NCBI RefSeq assembly: GCF_028553765.1
Contig: NZ_CP067134.1
Span: 3,515,001-3,579,000, forward strand
Length of the DNA: 64,000 nucleotides
From: Paracoccus stylophorae
Lineage (GTDB): Bacteria > Pseudomonadota > Alphaproteobacteria > Rhodobacterales > Rhodobacteraceae
Direction of reading: 5' to 3'
The first letter of the stretch is position 1, and each line of letters opens with the position of its first letter. Shown here in pieces: positions 53,106 through 61,169 of this stretch. A model generated the notes under the pieces. The model saw nothing but the letters and a program-made list of their open reading frames with translations. It did no database searches and was not told the DNA's origin. Both the position numbers and the translations under genes were made by a program.

Positions 53106-53525
53106 TCAGCCGCCCCAGTCCAGAACCAGATGCGTCTGGGTGGTGACGGCCGCGATCTTGCCGTCCTGGCGCGTCATGGTGACCTGCAACACCGAGGTCG
53201 TCCGGCCCGCATGCAGCGGCACGCAGCGCGCCGTCAGCGTGTCGCCGACCTTGACGGCGCGGATGAAGTTCGTCTTTGCCTCGACGGTGGTGTTGGTCCT
53301 GTCGGCAGGGCTGTTGATGAAGGCCGCGCTGCCTGCGGCGTTGTCGGCCAGCGTCATCAGCGCACCGCCATGCAGCACGCCGTTGCGGTTGGCCATCTGC
53401 GGCGTCACCTTCATGCGGCAGACGACCTCGTCGGGGGTGACCGAGACGATCTCGATCCCCAGCAATTCCGCAAAGCTGGATTGCGGCGGCATGTCCTGCA
53501 ATGTGCGGTTCGGCGCACGTGTCAT
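53106..53525 (-). CDS. PaaI-type hotdog thioesterase
   Basis: A 139-residue hotdog thioesterase of the PaaI/YdiI group. The active-site motif is NRNGVLHGGALMTLADNAAG, with the following FINSPADRTNTTVEAKTNFIRA typical for the group. It hydrolyses acyl-CoA esters, often to rescue CoA from dead-end intermediates. The ATG at 53525 overlaps the dehydrogenase stop by four bases. It lies 25 bases before the DUF35 gene in the same operon. Confidence 0.9.
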   Translation of the reverse strand: MTRAPNRTLQDMPPQSSFAELLGIEIVSVTPDEVVCRMKVTPQMANRNGVLHGGALMTLADNAAGSAAFINSPADRTNTTVEAKTNFIRAVKVGDTLTARCVPLHAGRTTSVLQVTMTRQDGKIAAVTTQTHLVLDWGG

Positions 53526-54694
53526 GATCGCCCCGCACGCTCGGCCAATGTGCGGCGGGCGATCACCAGCTGCTGGATCTGGCTGGTGCCCTCGTAGATC
53601 CGCAGCAGGCGGATATCGCGATACATCCGCTCGATGTCGTATTCGGCCATGTAACCCGCGCCGCCATGGATCTGCAGCGCCCGGTCGGCGATGCGACCTG
53701 CGGCCTCGGTGCAGAAATACTTGGTGCAAGAGGCCTGAAGGATCGCCTTTCCCTCGCGGTCGAAGGTCTCGGCCGTCGCGCGGACCAGTGCGCGCGCGGC
53801 ATGCAGATCGGCCTGGCAATCGGCCAGCAGCCCCTGCACCAGCTGATGTTCGCCGATCGGCTTGCCGAACTGCCTGCGCTCCAGCGCGTAATCGGTGGCA
53901 AGATCCACCATGCGCTGGCTTTGACCGACGGCCATCGTTCCGACATGGATGCGGCCCCGGTCCAGCACCTTCATGGCGGTGCGAAAGCCCTGGTGCAGCC
54001 GTTCCGGTCCGCCGATGATCGCGCTTTCGGGCACGCGCACGTCCTGGAAGACCACATCCGAGGTCTTGGTGCCGCGCTGACCCATCTTGCGGTCGGCTTT
54101 GGCCACGGTGATGCCGGGCGTATCGGCCGGCACGATGAATGCCGATACACCGTCGGCGCCTTGCTTGTCGGGATCGGTCCGGGCAAACACGGTGAAGACA
54201 TGGGCGCGCAGGGCATTGGTGATATATCGCTTGGTTCCGTTGATCACGAAATCCGATCCGTCGCGCCGCGCCGCCGTGCGGATTCCGCCGGCATCCGATC
54301 CGTTGTCAGGCTCGGTCAATGCGAAAGAGGTCATGACATCACCGCTTGCGATGCCGGGCAGCCAATCCTGCTTTTGCTGCGCGGTTCCGTCCATCACGAT
54401 CCCCTGCGCGCCGATGCCGACATTGGTGCCGATCAGCGACCGAAAGGCCAGCGAGGCGTAACACAGCTTTTCGATCAGCCGCGATTCCTGACTGACGTTC
54501 ACCCCGACCCCGCCATATTCCTGGGGTGTGGTCAGACCGAACAGTCCCATCTCCTTCATTTCGGCGACGATGTCGGCGGGGATGTCGTTTTCTTCCTCGA
54601 CGCGCTTTTCGGCGGGGATCAGCCGCTCGCGCGCGAATCGGTCCACCGCGGAAACGAGCTGTTCAAAAACATCCTGATCTACGCCGGCTGACAT
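53522..54694 (-). CDS. Acyl-CoA dehydrogenase
   Basis: A 390-residue canonical acyl-CoA dehydrogenase. Visible marks are FGLTTPQEYGGVGVN, SFALTEPDNGSDAGGIRTAA, KMGQRGTKTSDVVFQDVRVP, RRQFGKPIGEHQLVQGLLAD, LQIHGGAGYMAEYDIERMYRD and the catalytic Glu in RIYEGTSQIQQLV. It introduces a trans-2 double bond into an acyl-CoA and passes electrons to ETF. It is the first gene of the block B minus-strand operon, with the IclR operator 32 bases upstream. Confidence 0.94.
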   Translation of the reverse strand: MSAGVDQDVFEQLVSAVDRFARERLIPAEKRVEEENDIPADIVAEMKEMGLFGLTTPQEYGGVGVNVSQESRLIEKLCYASLAFRSLIGTNVGIGAQGIVMDGTAQQKQDWLPGIASGDVMTSFALTEPDNGSDAGGIRTAARRDGSDFVINGTKRYITNALRAHVFTVFARTDPDKQGADGVSAFIVPADTPGITVAKADRKMGQRGTKTSDVVFQDVRVPESAIIGGPERLHQGFRTAMKVLDRGRIHVGTMAVGQSQRMVDLATDYALERRQFGKPIGEHQLVQGLLADCQADLHAARALVRATAETFDREGKAILQASCTKYFCTEAAGRIADRALQIHGGAGYMAEYDIERMYRDIRLLRIYEGTSQIQQLVIARRTLAERAGRS

Positions 54695-54725
54695 CGCCTA
54701 TCTCCTCGCTTGCGTGTTCGCGATC

Positions 54726-54760
54726 ATTCTGTATAGTGAATGCTATTCTGTAAAGGGAAT
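54726..54760. promoter_or_regulatory. Tandem IclR-type operator
   Basis: Two copies of a 16-base dyad, ATTC-N8-GAAT, lie at 54726-54741 and 54745-54760, 19 bases apart. Both also share ATTCTGTA as their first half. They fill the 69-base interval between the divergent dehydrogenase and iclR genes; the second copy overlaps the iclR ribosome site (AAGGGA), which fits autorepression and control of the catabolic operon. Confidence 0.65.
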
Positions 54761-54763
54761 AAT

Positions 54764-55558
54764 ATGGCCGACGATGCCGGACAGAAGATCGTGCCCGCCG
54801 TCCAGAACGCGATCAGCATCCTGCGGCTGCTGTCAGCCCAGGGCAGTCCGATGGGGGCCACGCAGATCGCGCGGGAAACCGGGCTGAACGTGTCGTCGGT
54901 CTTCAACATCCTGCGCACGCTGAGCCATGAGGGCATCGTCAATTTCGACCCCGAAACCAAGACCTACCGGATCGGCATGGGCGTGATCGAATTTGCGGTG
55001 CCGGTGCTTGGCGCCGATCCGGCAGACGTGATCCGTCCGCTGGTGAACGCCATCGCGCAGGAACATCAGGTGATGATCGCGCTGTGGCAGTTTACCGAAA
55101 ACGACCGCATCGTTCTGATCGACCGTTTCACCGCGCCGCGCATCGTGCAGGCGGTGATCGCCCGTGGCAGCCGCCTGCCCGTTTTCGCCGGCGCCATCGG
55201 CCGCTGCTATGCCGCGACGCTTGGCCTGGACAAGGAGACCACGCGCAAAGGCTATGCGGGCGTCCGCTGGCAATCCGCGCCGGGGTTCGAACGCTATTGG
55301 CAGGATGTCATCCTGGCGCGTCGAACAGGCACCAGCCACGACAGCGGCCATCTTTTCCGCGGGCTGGACATGGTCGCAGCCCTTGCCCGCGATGCAAGGG
55401 GCACGCCCCGGATCGGGCTGAGCGGCATCAGCATATCGGGTCAGCACGAGGCGGACGGGCTTGCACATCTGGCAGGCGCGCTGGTCGACGCGGCCGGTCG
55501 GATCGAACGCGGCCTGTTCGGCAGAAACGCCGCCTGCCGCACAACCAACGGAGAATGA
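54764..55558 (+). CDS. IclR family transcriptional regulator
   Basis: A 264-residue IclR-type regulator. The N-terminal winged helix (ISILRLLSAQGSPMGATQIARETGLNVSSVFNILRTL without the tail) reads DNA, followed by the wing EGIVNFDPETKTYRIG and an effector domain that includes DRIVLIDRFTAPRIVQ. IclR members bind small acids or CoA-pathway intermediates and usually repress a catabolic operon. The ATG at 54764 is supported by AAAGGGA; the in-frame ATG at 54740 lies inside the operator repeats. It is divergent from block B, and the SDR gene follows it after 2 bases. Confidence 0.93.
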   Translation: MADDAGQKIVPAVQNAISILRLLSAQGSPMGATQIARETGLNVSSVFNILRTLSHEGIVNFDPETKTYRIGMGVIEFAVPVLGADPADVIRPLVNAIAQEHQVMIALWQFTENDRIVLIDRFTAPRIVQAVIARGSRLPVFAGAIGRCYAATLGLDKETTRKGYAGVRWQSAPGFERYWQDVILARRTGTSHDSGHLFRGLDMVAALARDARGTPRIGLSGISISGQHEADGLAHLAGALVDAAGRIERGLFGRNAACRTTNGE

Positions 55559-55560
55559 GA

Positions 55561-56481
55561 ATGCCGACAGCAAAACCCCTTGACGGAAAGGTCGTTCTGG
55601 TCACCGGCGCCGGAGGCGGCATCGGCCGCGCCATCGCCATCGAGGCCGCGCGCGCCGGCGCATCCGTCGTCGTCAACGACCTGGGCGCAACGCTGGACGG
55701 TCAGCGCGAATCCAGCGTCGCAGCCGAAGACGCCGTGGCGCAGATCGAAAAGGCCGGCGGTCGCGCCGTCGCCAACGGCGACGACGTGTCGCAGCCGGAC
55801 GGGGCCCAGGCAATGGTGCGGCAGGCCACGGACGCGTTCGGCCGGCTGGACGCGGTCGTCAACAATGCCGGCATCCTGCGCGACGGCTTCTTTCACAAGA
55901 TGACCTATGAAAACTTCGACGCGGTGGTGAAGGTGCATCTTTACGGCAGTTTCAATGTCAGCCGCGCCGCAGCCGACGTCATGCGCCAGCAGAATTCGGG
56001 CAGCATGATCCACATGACATCAACCTCGGGGCTGATCGGCAATCTGGCGCAGGCGAATTATTCGGCGGCCAAGCTGGGCGTCGCCGCGCTGTCGAAATCC
56101 ATTGCGCTGGATCTGAAACGCTGGAACATCCGCTCGAACTGCATCGCCCCCTTCGCCTGGAGCCGGATGACCTCGTCGATCAAGATCGACAGCCCCGAAC
56201 AGGAAGAGCGCGTCAACCGCATGAAGGAAATGTCGCCCGACAAGATCGCACCCGTGGCGCTGTTTCTGGCATCGGACGAAGGCGCGGACACGACCGGCCA
56301 GATATTCGCCGTGCGCAACAACGAGATTTTCCTGATATCGCAGCCGCGCCCGCTGCGCTCGGTCCATCGAGGCGAGGGCTGGACGATCGACAGCGTCCGC
56401 GATCAGGCGATCCCGGCGCTGCGCCCGTCCTATGTGCCGCTGGACGTGTCGGCAGATGTATTTTCATGGGACCCGGTCTGA
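55561..56481 (+). CDS. SDR dehydrogenase, MFE-2-like (3R-hydroxyacyl-CoA)
   Basis: A 306-residue short-chain dehydrogenase. The nucleotide motif is TGAGGGIGRAIA, followed by VVNDLGATLDGQ typical of the dehydrogenase part of peroxisomal MFE-2 (17beta-HSD4); the catalytic set has NNAGI, S in TSTSGLIGN, and YSAAK. It should oxidise an R-3-hydroxyacyl-CoA with NAD, the next step after the R-specific hydratase of block B. The ATG at 55561 follows the iclR stop by two bases; an ATG six bases earlier is also possible. Co-transcription with iclR is likely. Confidence 0.9.
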   Translation: MPTAKPLDGKVVLVTGAGGGIGRAIAIEAARAGASVVVNDLGATLDGQRESSVAAEDAVAQIEKAGGRAVANGDDVSQPDGAQAMVRQATDAFGRLDAVVNNAGILRDGFFHKMTYENFDAVVKVHLYGSFNVSRAAADVMRQQNSGSMIHMTSTSGLIGNLAQANYSAAKLGVAALSKSIALDLKRWNIRSNCIAPFAWSRMTSSIKIDSPEQEERVNRMKEMSPDKIAPVALFLASDEGADTTGQIFAVRNNEIFLISQPRPLRSVHRGEGWTIDSVRDQAIPALRPSYVPLDVSADVFSWDPV

Positions 56482-56554
56482 TCCCGCACCCGCATCTGGA
56501 ACGTCCGGGTCACGCCTGAACCGCCCGCCGCAAGTCTTCTGCCCGCATGGCCGG

Positions 56555-56575
56555 AAAAACCTTCCGCCGGAAAGG
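56555..56575 (-). terminator. Terminator after the ThDP enzyme gene
   Basis: On the minus strand a hairpin CCTTTC-CGGC-GGAAGG (56575-56560), six pairs with one G-U, is followed by five T (56559-56555). It lies 23 bases after the stop of the minus-strand gene and in the interval shared with the convergent SDR gene. Confidence 0.5.
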
Positions 56576-56598
56576 CACCGGTTTCAGGCTGCGATCCG

Positions 56599-58305
56599 TC
56601 AACGCCGGTCTGCGTCGGCCTTCTTGCGGGCGGCGTCGCGCAGCTTGCCGATGGTGGTGCGGGTCGAGATCTGGTCGGGGTCGGTGACCAGTTCGATCAG
56701 CGCCGGGCGACCGCTTTGGCGGGCGCGGGCAAAGGCGGCGGCGAAATCGGCGGTTCTGGTGACACGCTCGGCATATGCGCCAAGACCCTCGGCCATCTTA
56801 ACGAAATCCGGATTTTGCAGGGTGGTGCCCGAAATCCGTTCGGGATGGTCGCGTTCCTGATGCATCCGGATGGTGCCGTACATCCCGTTGTTGAACAGCA
56901 GCACGATGGGTCGCCCGCCATGTTGCGCGGCGGTGGCAAGTTCGTTCCCGCTCATCATGAAGCCGCCGTCGCCCACGAATGACACTGTCAGCCGCTCGGG
57001 CCGGGCAATCGAGGCGGCGACGGCGGCAGGCACCGAATAGCCCATCGCCCCGCAGGTAGAGCCGATGATCCGCCCCGGCCGACCAAAGCGCAGGAATCGC
57101 TGCGCCCACCCGGTGTGGTTGCCGGCATCGAGCGTGATCACCGCGTCATCGGGCAAGTCGTCGCGCAGCTGTGCCAGCGCCACGCCCATGTCGAGATCCC
57201 GTTCCCCGTCCTCGGGCGCCTCGGTGTCGGCCAGATAGTCGGCGTGCAGCCTGTCGCACCAGCCGCCCCATGCCTGCGCCCGCCCCAGATCGACCCCGTC
57301 CAGTGCGGCGGCGACCGAGACAGGGGCGGCTGCGATACCGAGATCGGGCGAATAGACGCGGCCGATCTCATCCGCGTCGGGATGGACATGCACCAGCCGG
57401 GTTTCGGGATTGGGCGAACGGATCGTGCTGTAGGTTTTGGTCGTCATCTCGCCCAGACGCGCGCCGATCACGATCAGCAGATCCGCCTCGCGCTGATGGG
57501 CATAAAGCGCGGGCGCGGTCGAGGTGCCGAAATCCCCGGCATAGACGGGCGAGAGATTGTTGACGATATCCTGCCGCCGGAACGAGGTCGTGACCGGAAT
57601 CCTGTTCGCCTCGGCGAACCGGGTGATGGCGGCGGCGCTGGCGTCGGACCAGCCCGAGCCGCCAAGCAGCAGCATGGGCCGTTCGGCCCGCGCAATCTCG
57701 GCCGTCAGCATCCGAAGATGTTCGGCCGAGAGGGCGGCATGGGTGGCGCTGTAGGGGCGCGCATCGGGGACGCAGACGGTCTGCGTCAGCATGTCCTCGG
57801 GAAGCGAGATCACGACCGGACCGGGCCGGCCCGACGTCGCCACGCGAAAGGCGCGGGCCATGTATTCGGGCACGCGCGCGGGATCGTCGATCTGGGCGGC
57901 CCATTTGGCAATCGGGCCGAACATGGCGCGATAGTCGATTTCCTGAAACGCCTCGCGGTCGGTCGTGCCGCGCGCGATCTGACCGATCAGCAGGATCATC
58001 GGCGTGCTGTCCTGCTGCGCGATATGCACGCCGATGGCGGCATGGCAGGCTCCGGGGCCGCGCGTGACCATGCAGATCCCCGGCCTGCCGGTCAGCTTGC
58101 CATGGGTTTCGGCCATGTTGGCGGCCCCGGCCTCGTGCCGCGCATTGATGAGGCTGAACCTGTCCCGGACGTCATGCAGCGCATCCAGCACCTCGAGATA
58201 ACTTTCGCCGGGCACGCAATAGGCGGTGTCGGCACCGTGGATCAGCAATTGATCCACAAGGATCTGACCGCCGGTCCGAGGCTTGGGGGATGTGTCATGC
58301 GGCAT
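56599..58305 (-). CDS. Thiamine-diphosphate-dependent enzyme, acetolactate-synthase-like
   Basis: A 568-residue ThDP enzyme with the three-domain pyruvate oxidase/ALS architecture. The Glu that activates the cofactor is E58 in NARHEAGAANMAE. The ThDP-Mg motif GDGGFMMSGNELATAAQ is near residue 443 and ends in LLFNNGMYGTIR. No FAD or small regulatory subunit gene is nearby, which is unlike biosynthetic acetolactate synthase. It could decarboxylate a 2-oxo acid or be a lyase for 2-hydroxyacyl-CoA. GGAGGA lies at a good distance before ATG 58305. It ends block C at a terminator. Confidence 0.85.
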   Translation of the reverse strand: MPHDTSPKPRTGGQILVDQLLIHGADTAYCVPGESYLEVLDALHDVRDRFSLINARHEAGAANMAETHGKLTGRPGICMVTRGPGACHAAIGVHIAQQDSTPMILLIGQIARGTTDREAFQEIDYRAMFGPIAKWAAQIDDPARVPEYMARAFRVATSGRPGPVVISLPEDMLTQTVCVPDARPYSATHAALSAEHLRMLTAEIARAERPMLLLGGSGWSDASAAAITRFAEANRIPVTTSFRRQDIVNNLSPVYAGDFGTSTAPALYAHQREADLLIVIGARLGEMTTKTYSTIRSPNPETRLVHVHPDADEIGRVYSPDLGIAAAPVSVAAALDGVDLGRAQAWGGWCDRLHADYLADTEAPEDGERDLDMGVALAQLRDDLPDDAVITLDAGNHTGWAQRFLRFGRPGRIIGSTCGAMGYSVPAAVAASIARPERLTVSFVGDGGFMMSGNELATAAQHGGRPIVLLFNNGMYGTIRMHQERDHPERISGTTLQNPDFVKMAEGLGAYAERVTRTADFAAAFARARQSGRPALIELVTDPDQISTRTTIGKLRDAARKKADADRR

Positions 58306-58423
58306 CTTGAAGATCCTCCGTTCCGTTCGCTTGAATGGGCGCAACGCGCTCTTTCCCCATTCCAGAAATCCTGGCGGAAAAGTCCAGCTTCACACGGTCC
58401 CGGTTTTCCGCGATCAGATCATT

Positions 58424-59938
58424 TCACTCTCGCTCCGCCCCAAGCTCCTCTCGGAACGTCTCCACCAGCCGGGTCTTCAGGATCTTGCCGTTGGGAGAGG
58501 TGGGCAGCGCGGTCGTCACGATGATGCGCGCGGGGCGCTTGTAGGGGGAAAGCCGCCGGGTCACGTGCGCGCGCAGATCGGCCTCGGACACGCTTGCGGG
58601 ATCGTCGGTCTGGCAGAAGGCCAGAATTTCCTCGTTCCCGCCCTCGATCCTGCGTCCGATGACGGCGGTCTGCACGACATGCGGGTGATCGTTCAGTGCC
58701 GCCTCGATTTCGGGCGGATAGACGTTGAACCCGCCGCGAATGATCAACTCGCGCGCGCGGCCGGCGATGTGCAGATTGCCGTCCGCGTCGATCCGGCCCA
58801 GATCGCCGGTGCACAAAAACCCCTCGGCGTCGAAGGCGACGGCGGTGGCGTCTGGATTACGGAAATACCCGATCATGATATGGGGGCCGCGGGTCTGGAT
58901 CTCGCCCACACCGTCAGGACCGGGATCGCGCAGGCGCAGTTCCACCCCCGGCAGCGGCTGTCCCACGCTGACATCGGGCACGCCCGGCGGATTGGTGGTC
59001 AGGGTGACGCCGGCCGTGGTCTCGGTCAGACCATAGCCGTTCTGCAAGGCTGTGCCATAGAACGCCTCGGCACGCCGCTTCCAGTCGGGGTCCAGCGGCG
59101 CGGCGCCGGACGAGACATAGCGCAGGGCCGCGGGTGCCCCGCGCGTCCCGCGCCGGACGGCCTCATCCATGATCAGCGCGTGCATCTGGGGCACGGCGGG
59201 CAGGACGGTGACGCCCTCTTGCAGCGCGTCCAGAACCGCCGCGGCAGAGAAACGCGGGAACAGCCACAATTCGGCCCCCGCGAACATGCCCGCCATCATC
59301 ATCGACGTCAGGCCGAACACATGCGTCATAGGCAGCACGCCCAGGATCAGGTCGGCCGGGGTCATGTCGCGAATCTTGGCCGAGGTCTCGCCGCCGAACA
59401 GAAGGTTGCCGTGGCTGAGCATCACGCCCTTGGGCGTCCCCGTCGAGCCGGTGGTATACAGGATCACCGCTGCCTGCCCTGTATCCGCGCGCACCGGGTC
59501 CGGCCGGGACGCATCGCGCGCCCCGCCAATGGCCAGCGCGCCAAGCGGCGTCTGCCAGCCGGTCGCGCCGGCAAGATCGGCATGGTCGCGCGCATGCGGC
59601 GAGGCGTGGGCCAGATAGACCGTCAGCCGGGGGTCGGAATGGTCCGCGATGCGCTGCAATTCGTGGTCGGTCATGCGGGCGTTGACGGGCACCGCCACCG
59701 CGTCCAGCCGCGAGGCTGCCATGACCAACGCGACAAGCGCGGCGCAGTTTTCGGCCAGGATCAGCAGCCGGTCGCCCGGGCGCAGCCCGCGGGCGGACAG
59801 ATCGGCGGCCAGTTCGTCCACGATCCCGGCCAGTTCGGCGAACGTCACCCGCCGGTCGTCGTGATCGCGCAGCGCCGGCGCGTCGGGCTGGGCCATGGCT
59901 TGCCGGAACAGCGGCTCATGGATGCGCGTCAGGGTCAT
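58424..59938 (-). CDS. AMP-forming acyl-CoA ligase
   Basis: A 504-residue acyl-adenylate-forming ligase. The P-loop is YTTGSTGTPKGV (161-172), followed by YGLTETTAG and the hinge region LCTGDLGRIDADG; the C-terminal catalytic Lys is K485 in PNGKILKTRL. It activates a carboxylic acid to acyl-CoA with ATP, giving AMP. Its stretch FPRFSAAAVLDALQEGVTVLPAVP is typical of medium/long-chain or aromatic ligases, but the substrate is open. The start overlaps the upstream crotonase stop by four bases (ATGA). The ThDP gene begins 118 bases further on. Confidence 0.92.
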   Translation of the reverse strand: MTLTRIHEPLFRQAMAQPDAPALRDHDDRRVTFAELAGIVDELAADLSARGLRPGDRLLILAENCAALVALVMAASRLDAVAVPVNARMTDHELQRIADHSDPRLTVYLAHASPHARDHADLAGATGWQTPLGALAIGGARDASRPDPVRADTGQAAVILYTTGSTGTPKGVMLSHGNLLFGGETSAKIRDMTPADLILGVLPMTHVFGLTSMMMAGMFAGAELWLFPRFSAAAVLDALQEGVTVLPAVPQMHALIMDEAVRRGTRGAPAALRYVSSGAAPLDPDWKRRAEAFYGTALQNGYGLTETTAGVTLTTNPPGVPDVSVGQPLPGVELRLRDPGPDGVGEIQTRGPHIMIGYFRNPDATAVAFDAEGFLCTGDLGRIDADGNLHIAGRARELIIRGGFNVYPPEIEAALNDHPHVVQTAVIGRRIEGGNEEILAFCQTDDPASVSEADLRAHVTRRLSPYKRPARIIVTTALPTSPNGKILKTRLVETFREELGAERE

Positions 59939-60756
59939 CGGTCGGTGTCCTTCCTGGGTGCGCCGCCACGTGCGAAATCGGGGGTGGCGCGGTTCAGGCG
60001 GGCGCCGATGCCCGCCGCCGCCTCGGGTCCCGCAAGGGCGTCGGCCATGGCGTCGGCTTCGCGGTCAAGCTGGGCGTCGAACCCGTTGTCATAGGCGGTT
60101 GCCAGCAGCGCCTTGATCGCGGCCTGCGCAGCCGCAGGCCCTTGCGCCAGTCGCGCGGCCAGCGTCGTCGCAAGGCGGGCTGCATCGCCCGGCGCCGCCA
60201 GATCGGTCACCACGCCCATCCCGGCCAGGGCGGCCGCGTCCACGGGATCGCCGGTCAGGCACAGCCGCGCGGCAAACCCGGCCGGCACCCTTCGCGCCAG
60301 CGCCGCGGTCAGCCCGCCATCGGGCACCAGACCGACCCGGACATAGGCGGCCGAAAACCGCGCATCCTCGGCGGCCACCAGCAGATCGCACGCCAGCGCG
60401 ATCGACAGGCCCGCGCCGGCGGCCCCGCCCTCGACTGCGGCGATGACCGGGCGGGGACAGGCCCTGATGGCGCGGATGGTGGCCTGCAAATCCTCGATCC
60501 GCGCGCGGCGGTCCTCCCGGCTCAGCCCGGCGCGCTGCGCCAGCGCGTTCAGATCGCCCCCGGCACAGAAATACCCGTTCGCACCGGTCAGGACGACCGC
60601 GCCCAGACGGTCCTCGGTCGCGGCACGTTCAAGCGCGGCGCGCAATTCCACATACATGGATGGCGCCAGTGCGTTTCGGCGGCCGGGGTTCGACAGCGTC
60701 ACCAGCAGATGATCGCCGCGATCCTCGATCCGCGCCTCGGGTCGGGCGTCGGTCAT
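59935..60756 (-). CDS. Enoyl-CoA hydratase/isomerase family protein (PaaG-like)
   Basis: A 273-residue crotonase. CoA site FCAGGDLNALAQ and oxyanion hole VEGGAAGAGLSIALACD are present. As in the block B homologue, the hydratase glutamates are missing and the second region reads VRVGLVPDGG, with the Asp used by PaaG-type isomerases. An isomerase reaction on an enoyl-CoA is the best reading. The gene overlaps the thioesterase upstream and the ligase downstream by four bases each. Confidence 0.88.
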   Translation of the reverse strand: MTDARPEARIEDRGDHLLVTLSNPGRRNALAPSMYVELRAALERAATEDRLGAVVLTGANGYFCAGGDLNALAQRAGLSREDRRARIEDLQATIRAIRACPRPVIAAVEGGAAGAGLSIALACDLLVAAEDARFSAAYVRVGLVPDGGLTAALARRVPAGFAARLCLTGDPVDAAALAGMGVVTDLAAPGDAARLATTLAARLAQGPAAAQAAIKALLATAYDNGFDAQLDREADAMADALAGPEAAAGIGARLNRATPDFARGGAPRKDTDR

Positions 60757-61169
60757 GGGGCACCTCCGGGCACGCGCTTGAACACGCCGGTCGCGGTCGC
60801 GATCAGGGTGCCGTCGTCATGGACAAGCTCGGCCGCGACGAACAGCAGGCTGCGCCCGCCGCCGATGATGCGGCCGGTGGCGGTGACGCCGCCCGGACGC
60901 CCCGCGCCGATGAAATCGGTATTCAGCGACACCGTCAGGAACGGCCGCCGCCCGGTGTCGTCCAGCGTCAGGCTGGCCGTCGCGCCGGCCGCGCTGTCCA
61001 GCAGCATCGCCGCGATGCCGCCATGAAGCACGCCGTGGCGGTTGGTGTGCCGGTCGTCCACCACCAGCCGGCAGCGGGCGCGGCGGTCGGGCTGGCCCAC
61101 GTCCAGCGCATAGCCGACCAGCCGCTGCGTCCCAGTTTCGCCCAGGATGATGCCGTCGCCCCCGCTCAT
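60753..61169 (-). CDS. PaaI-type hotdog thioesterase
   Basis: A 138-residue hotdog thioesterase. The motif is DDRHTNRHGVLHGGIAAMLLDSAAG, followed by VSLNTDFIGAGRPGGVTATG. It hydrolyses acyl-CoA intermediates. ATGA overlaps join it to the dehydrogenase upstream and the crotonase downstream. It is the second gene of this type in the window and only loosely similar to the one in block B. Confidence 0.9.
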   Translation of the reverse strand: MSGGDGIILGETGTQRLVGYALDVGQPDRRARCRLVVDDRHTNRHGVLHGGIAAMLLDSAAGATASLTLDDTGRRPFLTVSLNTDFIGAGRPGGVTATGRIIGGGRSLLFVAAELVHDDGTLIATATGVFKRVPGGAP

